Shown here one piece after another: positions 52,440 through 63,591 of a DNA stretch of 64,000 nt. Below the pieces are notes generated by a model. It did not search any database and had not been told where the DNA came from. It saw only the letters and a list, made by a program, of their open reading frames with translations. The position numbers were made by a program, and so were the translations under genes. The stretch comes from Penelope pileata (Eukaryota > Chordata > Aves > Galliformes > Cracidae): contig WBMW01003963.1 of the NCBI GenBank assembly GCA_013396635.1, forward strand, positions 328,374-392,373. The letters are read 5' to 3'. Every line of letters starts with the position of its first letter. Within the stretch, counting starts at the first letter, position 1.

Positions 52440-55400
52440 TGAGAGAAGAAATTCAGCAATTTATTTTGTGCAGCAAACTTACACCTCTCTGCCAGGAGTG
52501 ATGCTCTTTTGATATTGCTGCTATTAACAATTGTCACTATGAAAACTGAACGTACTAACGTTTTACTATACTGCTTATCATCATAATTCTAGAAACAGTT
52601 ATATGTAGGAAAACAGACCCGCACAATGCCAGGCTGCTTACAGCATTACTCTGTGTAATACTCCATAGAAATGCCCAACTGGCTTTCAATAAGCCCAAAA
52701 ATAGCAAAACAGATGAGGCAGAACAGTATGCTAACATGACTTGGCTGCCTCAAAGAGAGAGACTCCTTTAGTATGGGTTTGGGTATCACTGCACAAAATT
52801 GCATAATACAGTGCACAGGCATACCCTCGGAGTTTCACTGGCCTAGTTAGGGTGGTATGGATACCAGCAGAGTTATGCAACCAAACTGGGAGCACAGGCA
52901 GCTCCCGCCGCTCCCTTCCTCCTGAAACACGCAGATGCTCCTCCTAGGCATAACCTGCCCTCCTTGAAGTGTGTGAACCAAAATACATCCTCCGTGCAGG
53001 TCCTTACAGGATGTCCATTTCAGTGTCATGGCACTGATCTCTCGGGGAAGACCCAAGTCTTTGTCACCTTTCCAGGATCAACGTGAGGGTGAGGGACATC
53101 TGAGTTGCTCAGTGGCTCCAGCTTGGAACTCCTTGGGGCTCAGTGCCAGCACCTGAATTTCTCTGTGGGGCAATTTCCTTTTCTGAAAACATACACTTTT
53201 TTGATAAAATGACAGCTTTTTTATACTTGTAACCTTTGCCCTCACAATATTCACAGTATTCCCTTCAACAACGCATTTAAAATGCTGGGCATAATGAACT
53301 TATCCCATCTACTCTAATTAAAAGTAATGTATGGCAGAAAACGTCAACGTATTTTTCCTTCTTTCCTGCAGTCAAGCAATTATTATTAGATTGACAACGG
53401 TTACTGATTTCTAAAAAGCTTGTCCTTGAGCTTACTTCAAAAATCCATTTCTGTGACGTGAACTTGTCTTAAATAACCTGCAAACTGTCAACTGAAGTGA
53501 TTAAATCTTTTACTAACAGTGTTTCTTTCCTTCTGTTAAAATAGTTAGTTTTTAATTAATGTTTGTCTTTTGAAGTGCTGAGCATTTTCAGGTTGTCATT
53601 CGTTAATAACTGTTTTTATTTATTTAATATCTTTAAATTCTTTTCATTGTCTGCTCTAGTACTCTTATTTTTTGTGCTTTAAGCATCTGATTTCGTATGG
53701 GGTAGAAATTTTTACAGTCATTGTTTTACAAAATAATTGTTTACTGTAATGGTTTTTGCCTGCTGTTGATTTTTAGCATGTGAAAACATGCAAACTTTGA
53801 ACAGTAAACATCGATACACCGAAAATAACAAATGCTATCTGTTTCTGAAAAGCAGAATATTGGATCAAGTCTACAAGATATTACCTGTGCTTTGGCCATA
53901 GCCTATCCCATCAGTGCCATGGAAATGGTCGTTGCCTTTTGATATCTTCTGTGCATTCTGGAGATGAGTGTGCAGGACCAACATTTGAGCTTCTCGTTTG
54001 GAGATGACCGTGTTTCCAGTCATGCTATACGTTTTAATGCTTTGAATCCAGCTGCAATGAAACACAAATCTTGTGGGCACTCAGCAGTATTTTCCATGAT
54101 GGGTGATTCCAGGTCCAATATATTCTGAGTTCTCAGGAACATGAATATGGCCCAATCCTACAAATGTTTATGTACATAAGCAGCACTGGGATAAATCCTG
54201 ATCCCATTGGGGATGGGATCTGAATGGGAATTCAGAGAGAAATATTCATTAATCCTCTGGGTGGGCTTTTGAAAAACTAAGACTGATCTACTAAAGAGAG
54301 ATAGTCATAGACATACCATGACAGTGCTTTATAAAATATATAGTTTTATTCTACTAAATCATAGCAGAATGTATAAAGTACATAAAGCATTTGTACATCA
54401 AAGGCACAGCATGTAAAGAATTTTTTTAATTTGTAGAAACTATTTATCTTCTGAATTGCAAACTGCACTCACACTAGGAGATGATGTTTTTTGAGAGCTA
54501 GGCCATCCTGAAGCAAGCTATAGGAGACATTACTGAAAGTTGTTTACACAAAAAAAAAAAAAAANCACAAAAAGAAACAGACACTGGGCCACAAATCTCT
54601 TCCTTTTGATACAAATATAGTATCACACTAGTTTGCCTATGAAGTTCCCTGGGCTCTATTGTACTTGCTGGTACGCTTCTGGTTGGACCTGGCCTCAGGA
54701 TAATTGGTTGCCTGGACTTCTGTTGGTTGGCTGGATAGAGGTCCCCATTCAGACATGCCTAAGAAGATAAAGGCAAGAAAAAGCTTTGGGATTCAGTCCA
54801 AATCTCACATATGTCTCCAACATAGCCCAGTGGGGAGATAATTTACAGGCTGACTTGAACATCCTTTTCTTACTCTTGATCTAAGAGCATCTTAGGCATC
54901 TTACTCTAATTACAAGGCATTTAATTACCTCTTTAAATTTGGCCTCAAGTATTTAACACATTACCTATCCTACAAGGGGCTATATCTTAAGATGTCCTTC
55001 AGTGAAGTTTCTGTTTTCCCTTCAATCCTTTCCCTGCTCAGCTTTGTTCATTTATCAAATTGAAGTCTTTTGTTTGCTTTGTCGCCAATGAGTCCAGCTG
55101 AGTCCAGTAGCATGTGAGGATGAAAGATGGATTTATGGCCCAGCACAGGTCTCTTATCCTCTAGAACCACGGCAGAAAAAAAAAGTTAATTGCTCTGCTG
55201 AGTGGTTGAGGATGGATACAAATTGCTGTCCCTGTAGTTTGTATGTACACAGGTGGGCTTAGGCAATCTGCAGCACACCTAAGTGCTTTATTTCTCCCCT
55301 CAAAAAACTACCCAAATGACACTATTGACCTATTTAACCAGTGCACTGGCTTTCTTCCTATGAAAAACAAGGCAGAGAGGGTGCAAGGGTGTTTGCCAGA

Positions 55401-56979
55401 GGTTAGTATTAGTCCAACAGGCAGCTTAGTGGCAGCCAGAAGATGCATCCAAGCTAAGAGTCAGTTAATCCAGCTCTAGAAATTCAGAGCTAGTGATCAT
55501 CCTTTCTACCAGAACCCTTGTGTCCCTCTTGGCACAATTACTTGACAGGATCCTGTTCTGTAATCACATCTTTATCTTTTTTGTAGGTTACCTGATTCAA
55601 ATTCTAGATCCTTAGGACAATGGGTTAACAGACTGCAAACTGCTGTCGCAGTAGTTCTGTCCTTCAGAGGGATTTATGTATGCTCTTTCAATTCTGGTAT
55701 GCGAAGATCAAGAATAAGCCTTCTGCCTACGTGTTATGAAACAGCATAAGATGTAAAGGTAGGTTTTCAAGGCATCCAAGTGACCAGGTTTAGAAAAATT
55801 TGCTGAGAAAACGTATCTACACACTATGACTTTTTACCCACACATACATGTTATTACGTACAGTTGATTGCGCAGCTTTGCCCTTCACAGGGTCTTCTCT
55901 CACCTGGGATATGTCATTAGCTGCAATCATTTTGCAAGTTATACTTAAAACTAAGAGGAGAGAAGCAATGAGAGATGAGGAAAAAGCAAGGGTGGATTTC
56001 TATGTTCATTCAGCCAATAGGCTTTTTAAGAAAATATCTTTAATACGTGACAAACATACAGTTTGTTAGTTTTCCCCATAGATTACTCAGAGCACATGGG
56101 CTTTAATCTGATTTGACAGCCTTGTGATATTTTCTGCCATTCTTGTTCTTAGTAAAGTGCTCTAAAAACGCATCCATAATTTATTTATGGAACCTTCTTT
56201 AACCCTTGAATAACTAGAATATACACCACACCATTCATCCTTGAACTGTTAGCGCTGATTGCAGAAAGTGCCATCAGACACCTCTGAGGTTAAATGGCTG
56301 AACATTACTGTTTCTTTCTAAAAAGATAAATAGCAAAGAAGCCACTGTTTTCTTGTCAGAATGCTGAAGAAGAAATATCAAACCCTCTAACACATTACAT
56401 CTCCACAGCAAAATTCACTAGCACCATGAAGACACACAGCTATTAATAATTTTGTGAGATACTTTAATTTCCAGCAAAGGAAATTCCCAAGTTAATTTAT
56501 TTTTGTCTGTGACATGAACTATTTTTTCCACTAAAAACATAGTGAACTCGTTTTAACATGAATATACCATTACAAATTCTATACAGAAAGCTCTTCATAA
56601 TGGACACGCTTCATGTCTCTGGCAAAGCTCTTAACTTCTCTTGCAATATACACCTCTCACTGTATTTGGATTTGTTGCAATTATTTAATATCAAATAAAT
56701 CTTCCTACTTTTTTTTTTGCATACTAGAAGAAAGTATTTGATGGAAATAGTCTAATTACAAAACAACCAGCCAAACTGCTTTTATAGTGTAAGGTACAGA
56801 CCTAACTTCTACGACTTTATTCTAGATTAAGCCTGGCCATTTTCTGTGAAATGATAGTGTACAATTTCTCTTCCTTTTAGCCCAGAAAAAATTAGCAGAT
56901 GAGCACGGTGTCCTACATTGCTGATTGTGCTACATTTGTATCCCAGCACTGGATGGAGGGCTGACTAATGGAAGCTTGT
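52440..56979. other. Non-coding stretch, no gene seen
   Basis: Mostly AT-rich unique sequence. A patch at about 52850-53100 has more CpG than its flanks, for example CTCCCGCCGCTCCC near 52900. The 53.4-53.85 kb part is rich in TAATTAAT-like words. Frames are 78 codons or fewer and unrecognised. Confidence 0.5.
54550..54565. repeat. Poly-A tract with undetermined base
   Basis: A run of about 15 A ends in an N at 54565, then CACAAAAAG. The N marks unreliable homopolymer length in the assembly. Confidence 0.9.
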
Positions 56980-57300
56980 GTTTCTTAGAGTCACAGAAGG
57001 TTGGAAGAGATGTGTGTTATCTCTCCTGACCTCCTCCTTAAAGTAGTTTCATTTAAATCCGGCTGCTCAGGACCTTGTCCAGCTAAGTTATGAATATCTC
57101 TAAAAATGGAGATCCCACAATTTCCCTGGGCTTTGTTCCAGTGTTGGGCTGGAGTAGTGCATGCTCACTACTGTGAGTAGTATTTCTTTCCTAATATCTG
57201 ATCAGAATTTCCTCTATTGCAGCTTGTGCTTGCTGCCTCTTGTCCATTTGCTGCTCACCCCAGGAGGAGTCTCTCATTCTCCTCTTTTGTGTTCCGGGAA
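56980..57300 (-). mobile_element. CR1 LINE 3' region, diverged
   Basis: In reverse orientation the CR1 3' end is followed for about 300 bp. It begins AGAGTCACAGAAGGTTGGAA, then CTCAGGACCTTGTCCAG, ATGAATATCTC, TTGTTCCAGTGTT, TTTCTTTCCTAATATCTGAT and GCTGCCTCTTGTCC. These are the blocks that, on the other strand, code for the ORF2 C-terminus. The order is conserved but the frame is broken. The 57240-57300 end is less certain. Confidence 0.85.
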
Positions 57301-58919
57301 ATTTATCTTTCTATCCATGCAGAAAGGTCTGTGGTTGTTCACAGCTCTGGACGTTCTCTTGTGTAGACGATCACTGATAAACCCTGCAGGTGAGGAGATG
57401 GTTGAGGCACCTTGTGTGTTCAGTCTGATTTTTCAGTGCCTTTCACATAAGTGGGGATAGCACCAGCTCATTTCCATCCTGTGCCAACTGATGGTGATAC
57501 CCATCAGATTGTACATCAGAATTCAAAGAACTCAGTTAAGAGTCAGCCAGCTCAAAACAGCTCCTATTCTCTGCTACAGTGGTTGATGGGGCACTGATTT
57601 TGCATGACTTGGGGAACCTCTCTCCTCTGCTCAGGTCAGGTCAAGTTATAGAACAAGGACATGCACCTGCAAATTTATACATGGCAGCGAAGACTTTGCT
57701 CCCAAGAAATATATCTACTTACTTTGAACTGGATAAAATACTTGTCTTCCTTTTTCCCACGGTTGGGAATTTTTGAACTCATGGCTGGTGGGCAATATAG
57801 CATCCAACTCAATAAAGAAGTACTTCTGAAAAAACATAGTGGTAAACAAACTAGGTGAGTTGCAGACATGCCTCCCAACCTCAGCCATTCTTTGTGCTAA
57901 TTTTCCTCAGCATTGAGAGAACACTTTTTTATACTGTCTTCTTAAACTTAGAGGTCCTTTCCATATCTTAGAGATTTAGTATCTTTTTTACAAATTAACT
58001 TGGCATCCCTCTGCTCAAAGACACTTCTCACAATCTTGTAGAAGTGAAAGATTCTCTCCTTTCACTATTTGACCTTATTTTATTCTACTGTTCCATTCTA
58101 TAGTGTATTTTTGTGTAGCTGTGTGATGATAAATAGTGTTGTAACCCATTGGAAAATGTGCATTGAAAACTCAAATATATTTTCATAAGCCTCATTGGAC
58201 TGATGCATACTTACTACCTAGTAATATTGGTCAGTTTGCTAGCTTAGCTCAAGCCATAGTGGGAAGATGGTTTCTTTGATGTTCAGTTATTGTCCTGATT
58301 TTCAATAGATCTTGAGCAGCCCTATGCCTAAGCTGTGGAGGAAATTACCATCTCAGTACTCTATCAGATACCGAATTCATTGGATAAACAAAAATTAAGA
58401 GCTTCAGTGATTTCCTCAGTATGCTGTCTGCACCCCTAATGACTTGTTTGTCACCTCTCAGTTCATTCCTCATATGGGGACTTTTTAAACAAAGATTTAA
58501 AGGGTTTTACTGAGCTCTCTCTACCTGACTCCCTGTTTTCTGACTATGAAGCAGGATTGGTGTTTCATTTTCTAGCATGGAGACAGAATCTTCGGGAGAG
58601 TCCAAAGAAGACAGGGTTGTGAATATTTGTACAGACAGACAGGGCCAGGCTGGCCAGATAGGAGCGAGATCCTTCCCAGAAGCTGTGCAGATATGGGAGC
58701 ATGAGAAAATGAGGTTCACGAAGCCAAACCATTTTCAAGGTGGGCATCATAATGCAAGGCTGCAGGTGGCACTTGGACCTGTCCACATCTGACTGGGAGG
58801 GAGCTTCTGCCTGACTGATCAGCCCAGCATCTCTGGGTAAGGCAGACTCAGGTCTGCAGTGGCAGCCACAGCTGTTTGGGAGATTCGTGAGGAGGAGCCA
58901 GGAATTCCCCATCACAACC
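57301..58919. other. Non-coding stretch, no gene seen
   Basis: Unique DNA. The 116-codon minus-strand frame at 58565-58915 has no recognisable domain and overlaps other frames. Nothing else is supported. Confidence 0.5.
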
Positions 58920-59090
58920 TTGCTGCCAACTCCTTCATAGCCTTGAGCAAGTCATTTAACTTTTCTGACTCAATTTCCCCATCTGCTAAATGGGGATAAT
59001 AGCAGAGGAGTATTGTAAGGATTAATTAATTAGCTAATGTTTGTAAAGTGCTTTGAAGATCAAAAGCACTATGCGCTATTGTTGTTATCA
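58920..59090 (+). mobile_element. MIR-type CORE-SINE relic
   Basis: The MIR core is plainly readable. CCTTGAGCAAGTCATTTAAC is followed by CTCAATTTCCCCATCTG, AAATGGGGATAATAGCAG and TTGTAAGGATTAATT, then TGTAAAGTGCTTTGAAGATC. This is the tRNA-derived SINE core that amniotes share. The tRNA promoter part on the left is lost or unreadable. The 3' end, with AAAAGCACTATGCGCTATTG, resembles the amniote MIR variants more than the mammalian LINE-2-tailed form. That last point is from memory. MIR amplification predates birds, so the copy is very old. Confidence 0.82.
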
Positions 59091-60798
59091 AGGGTGTTGA
59101 ATTAACTTTCCTCATTTTGGCACATGAAACCCCAGTACTTGGACCATTACCCCAGGGCATGTGCTGGCAGTAAGCACGCAGTGATCATCATCTATTCATA
59201 AACAGAGATATCAAAGCACTCTTGGAGGTGCAGCTAGTCTCTGAGCCTGGAGCTCCCCAGCCAGAGATGCGATTTGCTCCCTCGGAGGGAGCAGCGCAGC
59301 AGTCGTGCAGTGACCTCTCAGGGTGTGCAGTGACCTCTCAGGGTGTGCAGTGGATTAGGGTAAGCTCAGCAAGAGCTCACTGCTCCTGCAAACATGTCCA
59401 CAAAGAGCTTAGAGTTTGCTCACAGACCATTCAATTTTCTGGGGCCTCCAGTCCTTCTATATCTCTCAGATCCTTCCTTCAGCCTAATCCTAAGCACCTT
59501 TTTTGTGGGTCAGAGACTTTCTACAATCTCTGCTCCCATTGAGCTGTTTGGCTGCTCACAGAAGTGGAAGCACACCCTGCCTTTCCAGCAGAGAGATGTG
59601 TAGTTACTGGATGTATAACACAGGCACATGTACATTCCAGCCACAGTTCAATAGCAGGTGTATCACCAGCTTTATTGACCACCGCAGCTCACAGGTCACT
59701 CTGTTAAAGGACTGAGGATGATATGTGATCTTTCACTGCTGGACTGGTGCATTCTCTAGTGCATGACCTAAGATGTGGGAGTTAAATAAGCCCCAGGAAA
59801 CACCACCTGTGCCAGTTGAGCTGCAAGAGCCTCTGCTATCGAGCAAGATATTCAAAACATTTCTTAGTCCTACAAGAGCTTGGCCTTCTGCAGTCACCTT
59901 TCCACATCCCCCAGAATAGATGAAGAAAGTAAAAAGATTGTGATAATTACACAAAAAGGACAGAGGGCAAATGTTGGTTGATAATGGAGAATTATTGTCA
60001 AAATGTCATTTTAATTCATTCATCATCAAAACAAGCTCAGATATTATTAGCAGTTAAGGACTGCAAAAATCAAAAAATCATTTGTTTCATAGAAAACAAG
60101 CATTTAAAATACTGCAGTGACATCTTAATACCACCTTTTATTATTGCTGAAGAAATCATTCACACCAAAGCACAACACATCCTCCCCCAGCCATGATAAT
60201 GACAGTAATTATAGAGCAAAACACATAAGATTTTCCTATAGGCGCTGCTAAGGAAAAAACATATTAATGATAAAGCAATGGTGTGAAAAATGTCTACATA
60301 TGGCCTTGTCTTCATTTACACTCTAATGTTTGGGCTCTTTTCTGTAAACTTTGTTGAAGGTCTCTTTTAAAAGCGAGGCCCTTAAAAAGAATGCCATGCT
60401 GGTTATTAGTGCTGATGAAGAACAAGGGAGTTCTGAGAGAGACAAAGGTACTGAGTTCATCAAAGCGCTATTTCGGTTCAAAATCTTCTTTACACTAACT
60501 ATGCCCACTCAATCTGGCACAAAATATATGGTTTTGAACTTTTCTAAACACACCTGAACTGCTGGGATCAGTCCTATAAAGTTTTCCACACCTGTATTGA
60601 TAGTTTTGTGCCCTTAACATTTTGCAAAGAGTAACAAAAATAAGATGTTGGAAGACTTATTAGATTGAATTGCAACCAGGTTATATGTTGATAGAGATAC
60701 TGTAATAAACATTTTGCATTTAATGTTTGTTTTTACAAAGTTGTGAGCGGGGATAACATTTTACTAGTCGTGTTTGTTAGAGACATGCTGAAATACCA
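59091..60798. other. Non-coding stretch, no gene seen
   Basis: Unique sequence apart from the 20-bp tandem repeat at 59305-59353. The 106-codon frame at 59222-59542 runs through that repeat and is unrecognised. Confidence 0.5.
59305..59353. repeat. 20-bp tandem repeat, 2.4 copies
   Basis: GTGCAGTGACCTCTCAGGGT is present in two exact full copies from 59305 and 59325. A third copy begins at 59345 and breaks off after GTGCAGTG. Identity of the copies suggests recent origin. Confidence 0.92.
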
Positions 60799-60956
60799 GG
60801 GCCACTTCAGAAGTAATGCCTCCTATTTGTTACTTTGACCCACGATGTCAGAGGTGGATGATGGTGGCACAGCAGTAGGGGTTGAACCTTCCCACCAATA
60901 TTCTGTTCCATTTGGTTGCCATATGACAGATGGCAGCAGAGGGGCAGTCTGACATA

Positions 60957-62358
60957 AGGGCATATGACATGGAAGAGTGAATGAAGCAAAGGTGTGAAAC
61001 TGAATTCCTCCCTGCATAAAAGATTGTACCCATTGACATTCTTCAATGCTTGCTGGATATTTATAGAGACCAAACAGTGGATGCAAACACAGTGAGGTGG
61101 TGGGTGGTGCCTTTCAGCAGTGGCGACAGCAACATGAAAGACAAGCCATGCTCTAGACAGCCATGCACAGCTGTCACACCACAACATGAAGAGTATCTTG
61201 ATCAGCTCATTCATGCAATTTGACATATTATGACTGGAACTGTGTAAGGAGCTGAATATTGATTTCAATGCATTGGAAACGATGGTGGCAATGTAGGAAT
61301 ATTGCAAAGTTTGCACCAGGTGGGTCTCACGAATGCTCACACAGGAACAGAAAGAACACTGCATGCCAGATTGTTGTGATGTCTTGAACAAATATGAGGC
61401 CGAAGGGGACAGTTTCCTGGATCTCATCACTACCAATGGTGAGATGTGGTGTCACTACTACGAGCCAGAGTCAGAACAGCAGTCCATGTCATGATGACAT
61501 GTGAATTCCACATCAAAGAAAAGGTTCAAGATGCAACCCTCAGGGAGTAAAATGATGTGCACTGTCTTTTGGGATAGAAAAGGGTCGATCCTTCTGAATT
61601 TCCTGAAACCCAGACAAAACAACAACTCTGACTGCTATATCATTATCTTGACTAAGCTGAAGGCTTGAACTTCTAGATTCAGATCAGAGAAGAAGACAAG
61701 CTTTCTCTTGCATCACAATAATGCCAGGCCCCATACCAATTATAAGATCATGGAGTACATTGCCAGTCTTGTCTGGACTGTCCTACCACACAGAATCACA
61801 GGGGTTGGAAGGGACCTCTAGAGATCATTGACTCCAACCCCCCTGCCAAAGCAGGTTCCCTGCAGCAAGTCACACAGGTAGGCGTCCAGATAGATCTTGA
61901 ATATCTCCAGGGAAGGAGACTCCACAACCTCTTTGGGCAGCCTGTTCCAGTGCTCCATCACGCTCACCATGAAGAAGTTTTTATGCATATTGGTGCAGGA
62001 CTTCCTGTGTTCCAGTTTGTGGCCATTTCCCCTTGTCCTGTCATCACACGTCATTGAAAAGAGTCTGTCCCCACCCACCATATAATCTGTATTTGGCACC
62101 TTCCAACTTCCATCTGTTCAGGTCAATGAAAGATGGGCTGTGTGGGCAACACTTTCCAAGCAACAATGCTTTCATAGCAGCTGTGAAACAGTTGGTCACC
62201 TCCGCTAGTGCAAATTTTACGAGCATGACATGCAGGCTCTTGTTTGTCAGTGGTGAAAATGCATAGCAAATGGCGGTGACTATGTTGAAAAATACTGTTT
62301 TGTAGCTGAAAATTTGCTCTATCAAATAGTGCTGTTGTGCTCTTCATATCTGTTGTAG
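60957..62358 (+). pseudogene. Mariner transposase pseudogene
   Basis: A Tc1/mariner transposase would cut and paste the element by binding its terminal repeats and using three aspartates. Here the start codon seems changed to AGG at 60957-60959, judged against MASDMEV in the 9.5-kb copy. Stops follow early, at TGA after ATG GAA GAG and TAA after CTC CCT GCA. Motifs are still readable. The GDETW-like site is NGEMW, so the aspartate is now Gly. HDNARPH reads HNNARPH, with Asp now Asn. The YSPDLAP-like site reads YNLYLAP, with Asp now Tyr. CR1 at 61789-62071 splits it between the His and the first Pro of LPHPPY. NGGDYVEK marks the C-terminus near 62270. Confidence 0.92.
61789..62071 (-). mobile_element. 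CR1 LINE nested inside the mariner
   Basis: A 280-bp CR1 3' end in antisense to the host element. The left edge is the inverted tail ACACAGAATCACAGG, followed by GTTGGAAGGGACCTCTAG. On the minus strand the ORF2 C-terminus reads DRTRGNGHKLEHRK and HWNRLPKEVVESPSLEIFK, which is little decayed. The right edge is at about 62071, where the transposase frame resumes with CACCCACCATAT. A short CCAC occurs on both sides of the insert and could be target sequence. Similarity to the CR1-F group is from memory only. Confidence 0.93.
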
Positions 62359-62400
62359 TTTCCATGAAAATAAATAGGAGGCATTACTTTCAGCGTGACC

Positions 62401-63487
62401 TAAATTGCTTCAAAAATGCAATTTCTCCATTTGATGATTTTTGTGAAACATCTCTTTTTCAGAGACAGAGTAACTTTTGAGCACAGCTTTCGTACTTCCA
62501 GGAGACTCTCTCTGGCATGGAACTGTAAAACACTTGATAACAAAAGTTACCTCAGCTCAGCAACCTGTTAGATTTCTTTTCAGGTTTTAAGGGTGTTTGT
62601 GCAATGTGTATGTTCTCTAGATAAGTGATCTTGAAACAAAATATGTCGTTCCTACAAATGTCCATATGCATTTCTTACAGGGACAGTGAGATGTGAGGTG
62701 TCTATCACGGCTGGAAATTGTAGTAGGAAGTTTCACTTCACAAGATCTGCTATAAAAGTATGAGCTGCACCATAGCATCTCTATTTAATTCAGGATCTGT
62801 ACCTTCTGGTGTATTTGTAGATTTCTGGGCATAAGGAGACAGCTTCTTACATTTAAGCAATTTAGTTATTCATTAGTATTGAATCATGGAACATGAGCTG
62901 GAACATACACACGTTAGCACGTTATGATTTCAGTTACATGCGAGGTTTTACATGAACCACCTGAACTATCTGCACAGGGGTATTCATTCTTTATTAAATT
63001 AAAACAAACAAACAAAAGCTAAATTTAGGCAGGCAGTGAGAGTTAGCTTTAGCTTTTTTGCCCTTTTCCTTGAAGAAGAGCTAGCATGACTCATCTTCCC
63101 TTGGAGTTTTCTAAGTAAGCCCACAACAGGTCACATGTATAAATACACCTGCTGAAGCATCAGGACATCACACTCACAGGAAGGTACACACAGTCTGTAT
63201 ATATCCTGAAGAGTTCAGGGTGACATAGAGCAATAAAAATGTCAGGATAAGGACTTCTGTCAAAATAAAGACAAACTATGGGAGGATGTAGTTCTAATCT
63301 GAACAGGGGAGATGGGCAGAGATTGTGGACATGTAGTAAGTGTGCACCTAAAAGTGGGATAAGAGTGTTTTATTAATTCTTAATTGCATTGTAGTAGGAC
63401 CAGGAAGACTATATTTGAGTAGCAGCCCTTCATATTGAGTTCGGTACGAATGCATAAGTAGGCAGAGTCCCTGTTCCAATTATAGTC
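62401..63487. other. Non-coding stretch, no gene seen
   Basis: AT-rich unique DNA with a short AAAC-type run near 63002-63016. No gene or repeat family is recognised. Confidence 0.55.
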
Positions 63488-63591
63488 AATACTTTTGCCA
63501 TCCCAGAGGGCTCACAAATCCAGAGTTCAGGCCCTCAAAATACTTTTGCCATCCCAGAGGGCTCACAAATCCAGAGTTAAGGCCCTCAAAA
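63488..63591. repeat. 51-bp tandem duplication, two copies
   Basis: Copies at 63488-63538 and 63539-63589 differ at one position (GAGTTCAGG versus GAGTTAAGG), and identity runs two bases further. The period is a multiple of three. The minus strand therefore shows an accidental 17-residue repeat (FEGLNSGFVSPLGWQKY twice) in a 69-codon frame that has no other sign of being a gene. Confidence 0.93.

Larger units (their letters stand above)
60799..62400 (+). mobile_element. Mariner (Galluhop-like), near full length, interrupted by CR1
   Basis: A DNA transposon with two recognisable terminal inverted repeats. The left end is GGGCCACTTCAGAAGTAATG and the right end, read inverted, is GGTCACGCTGAAAGTAATGC; both continue CCTCCTATTT. 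TA follows the right end (62401-62402); CA precedes the left end, one transition from the TA expected of mariner target-site duplications. Removing the inserted CR1 leaves about 1.3 kb, a normal mariner length. Sequence and ends are shared with the deleted copy at 9195-9736. Its transposase is dead, so it cannot move by itself. Confidence 0.93.

Noticed and set aside
58565..58915. 116-codon minus-strand frame.
   Set aside because: Unrecognised composition, overlapped by frames on both strands, no gene context.
60807..61436. Longest open frame in the window, 209 codons on the minus strand.
   Set aside because: It is antisense to the 5' half of the decayed mariner transposase. The plus-strand frame carries the recognisable family motifs.
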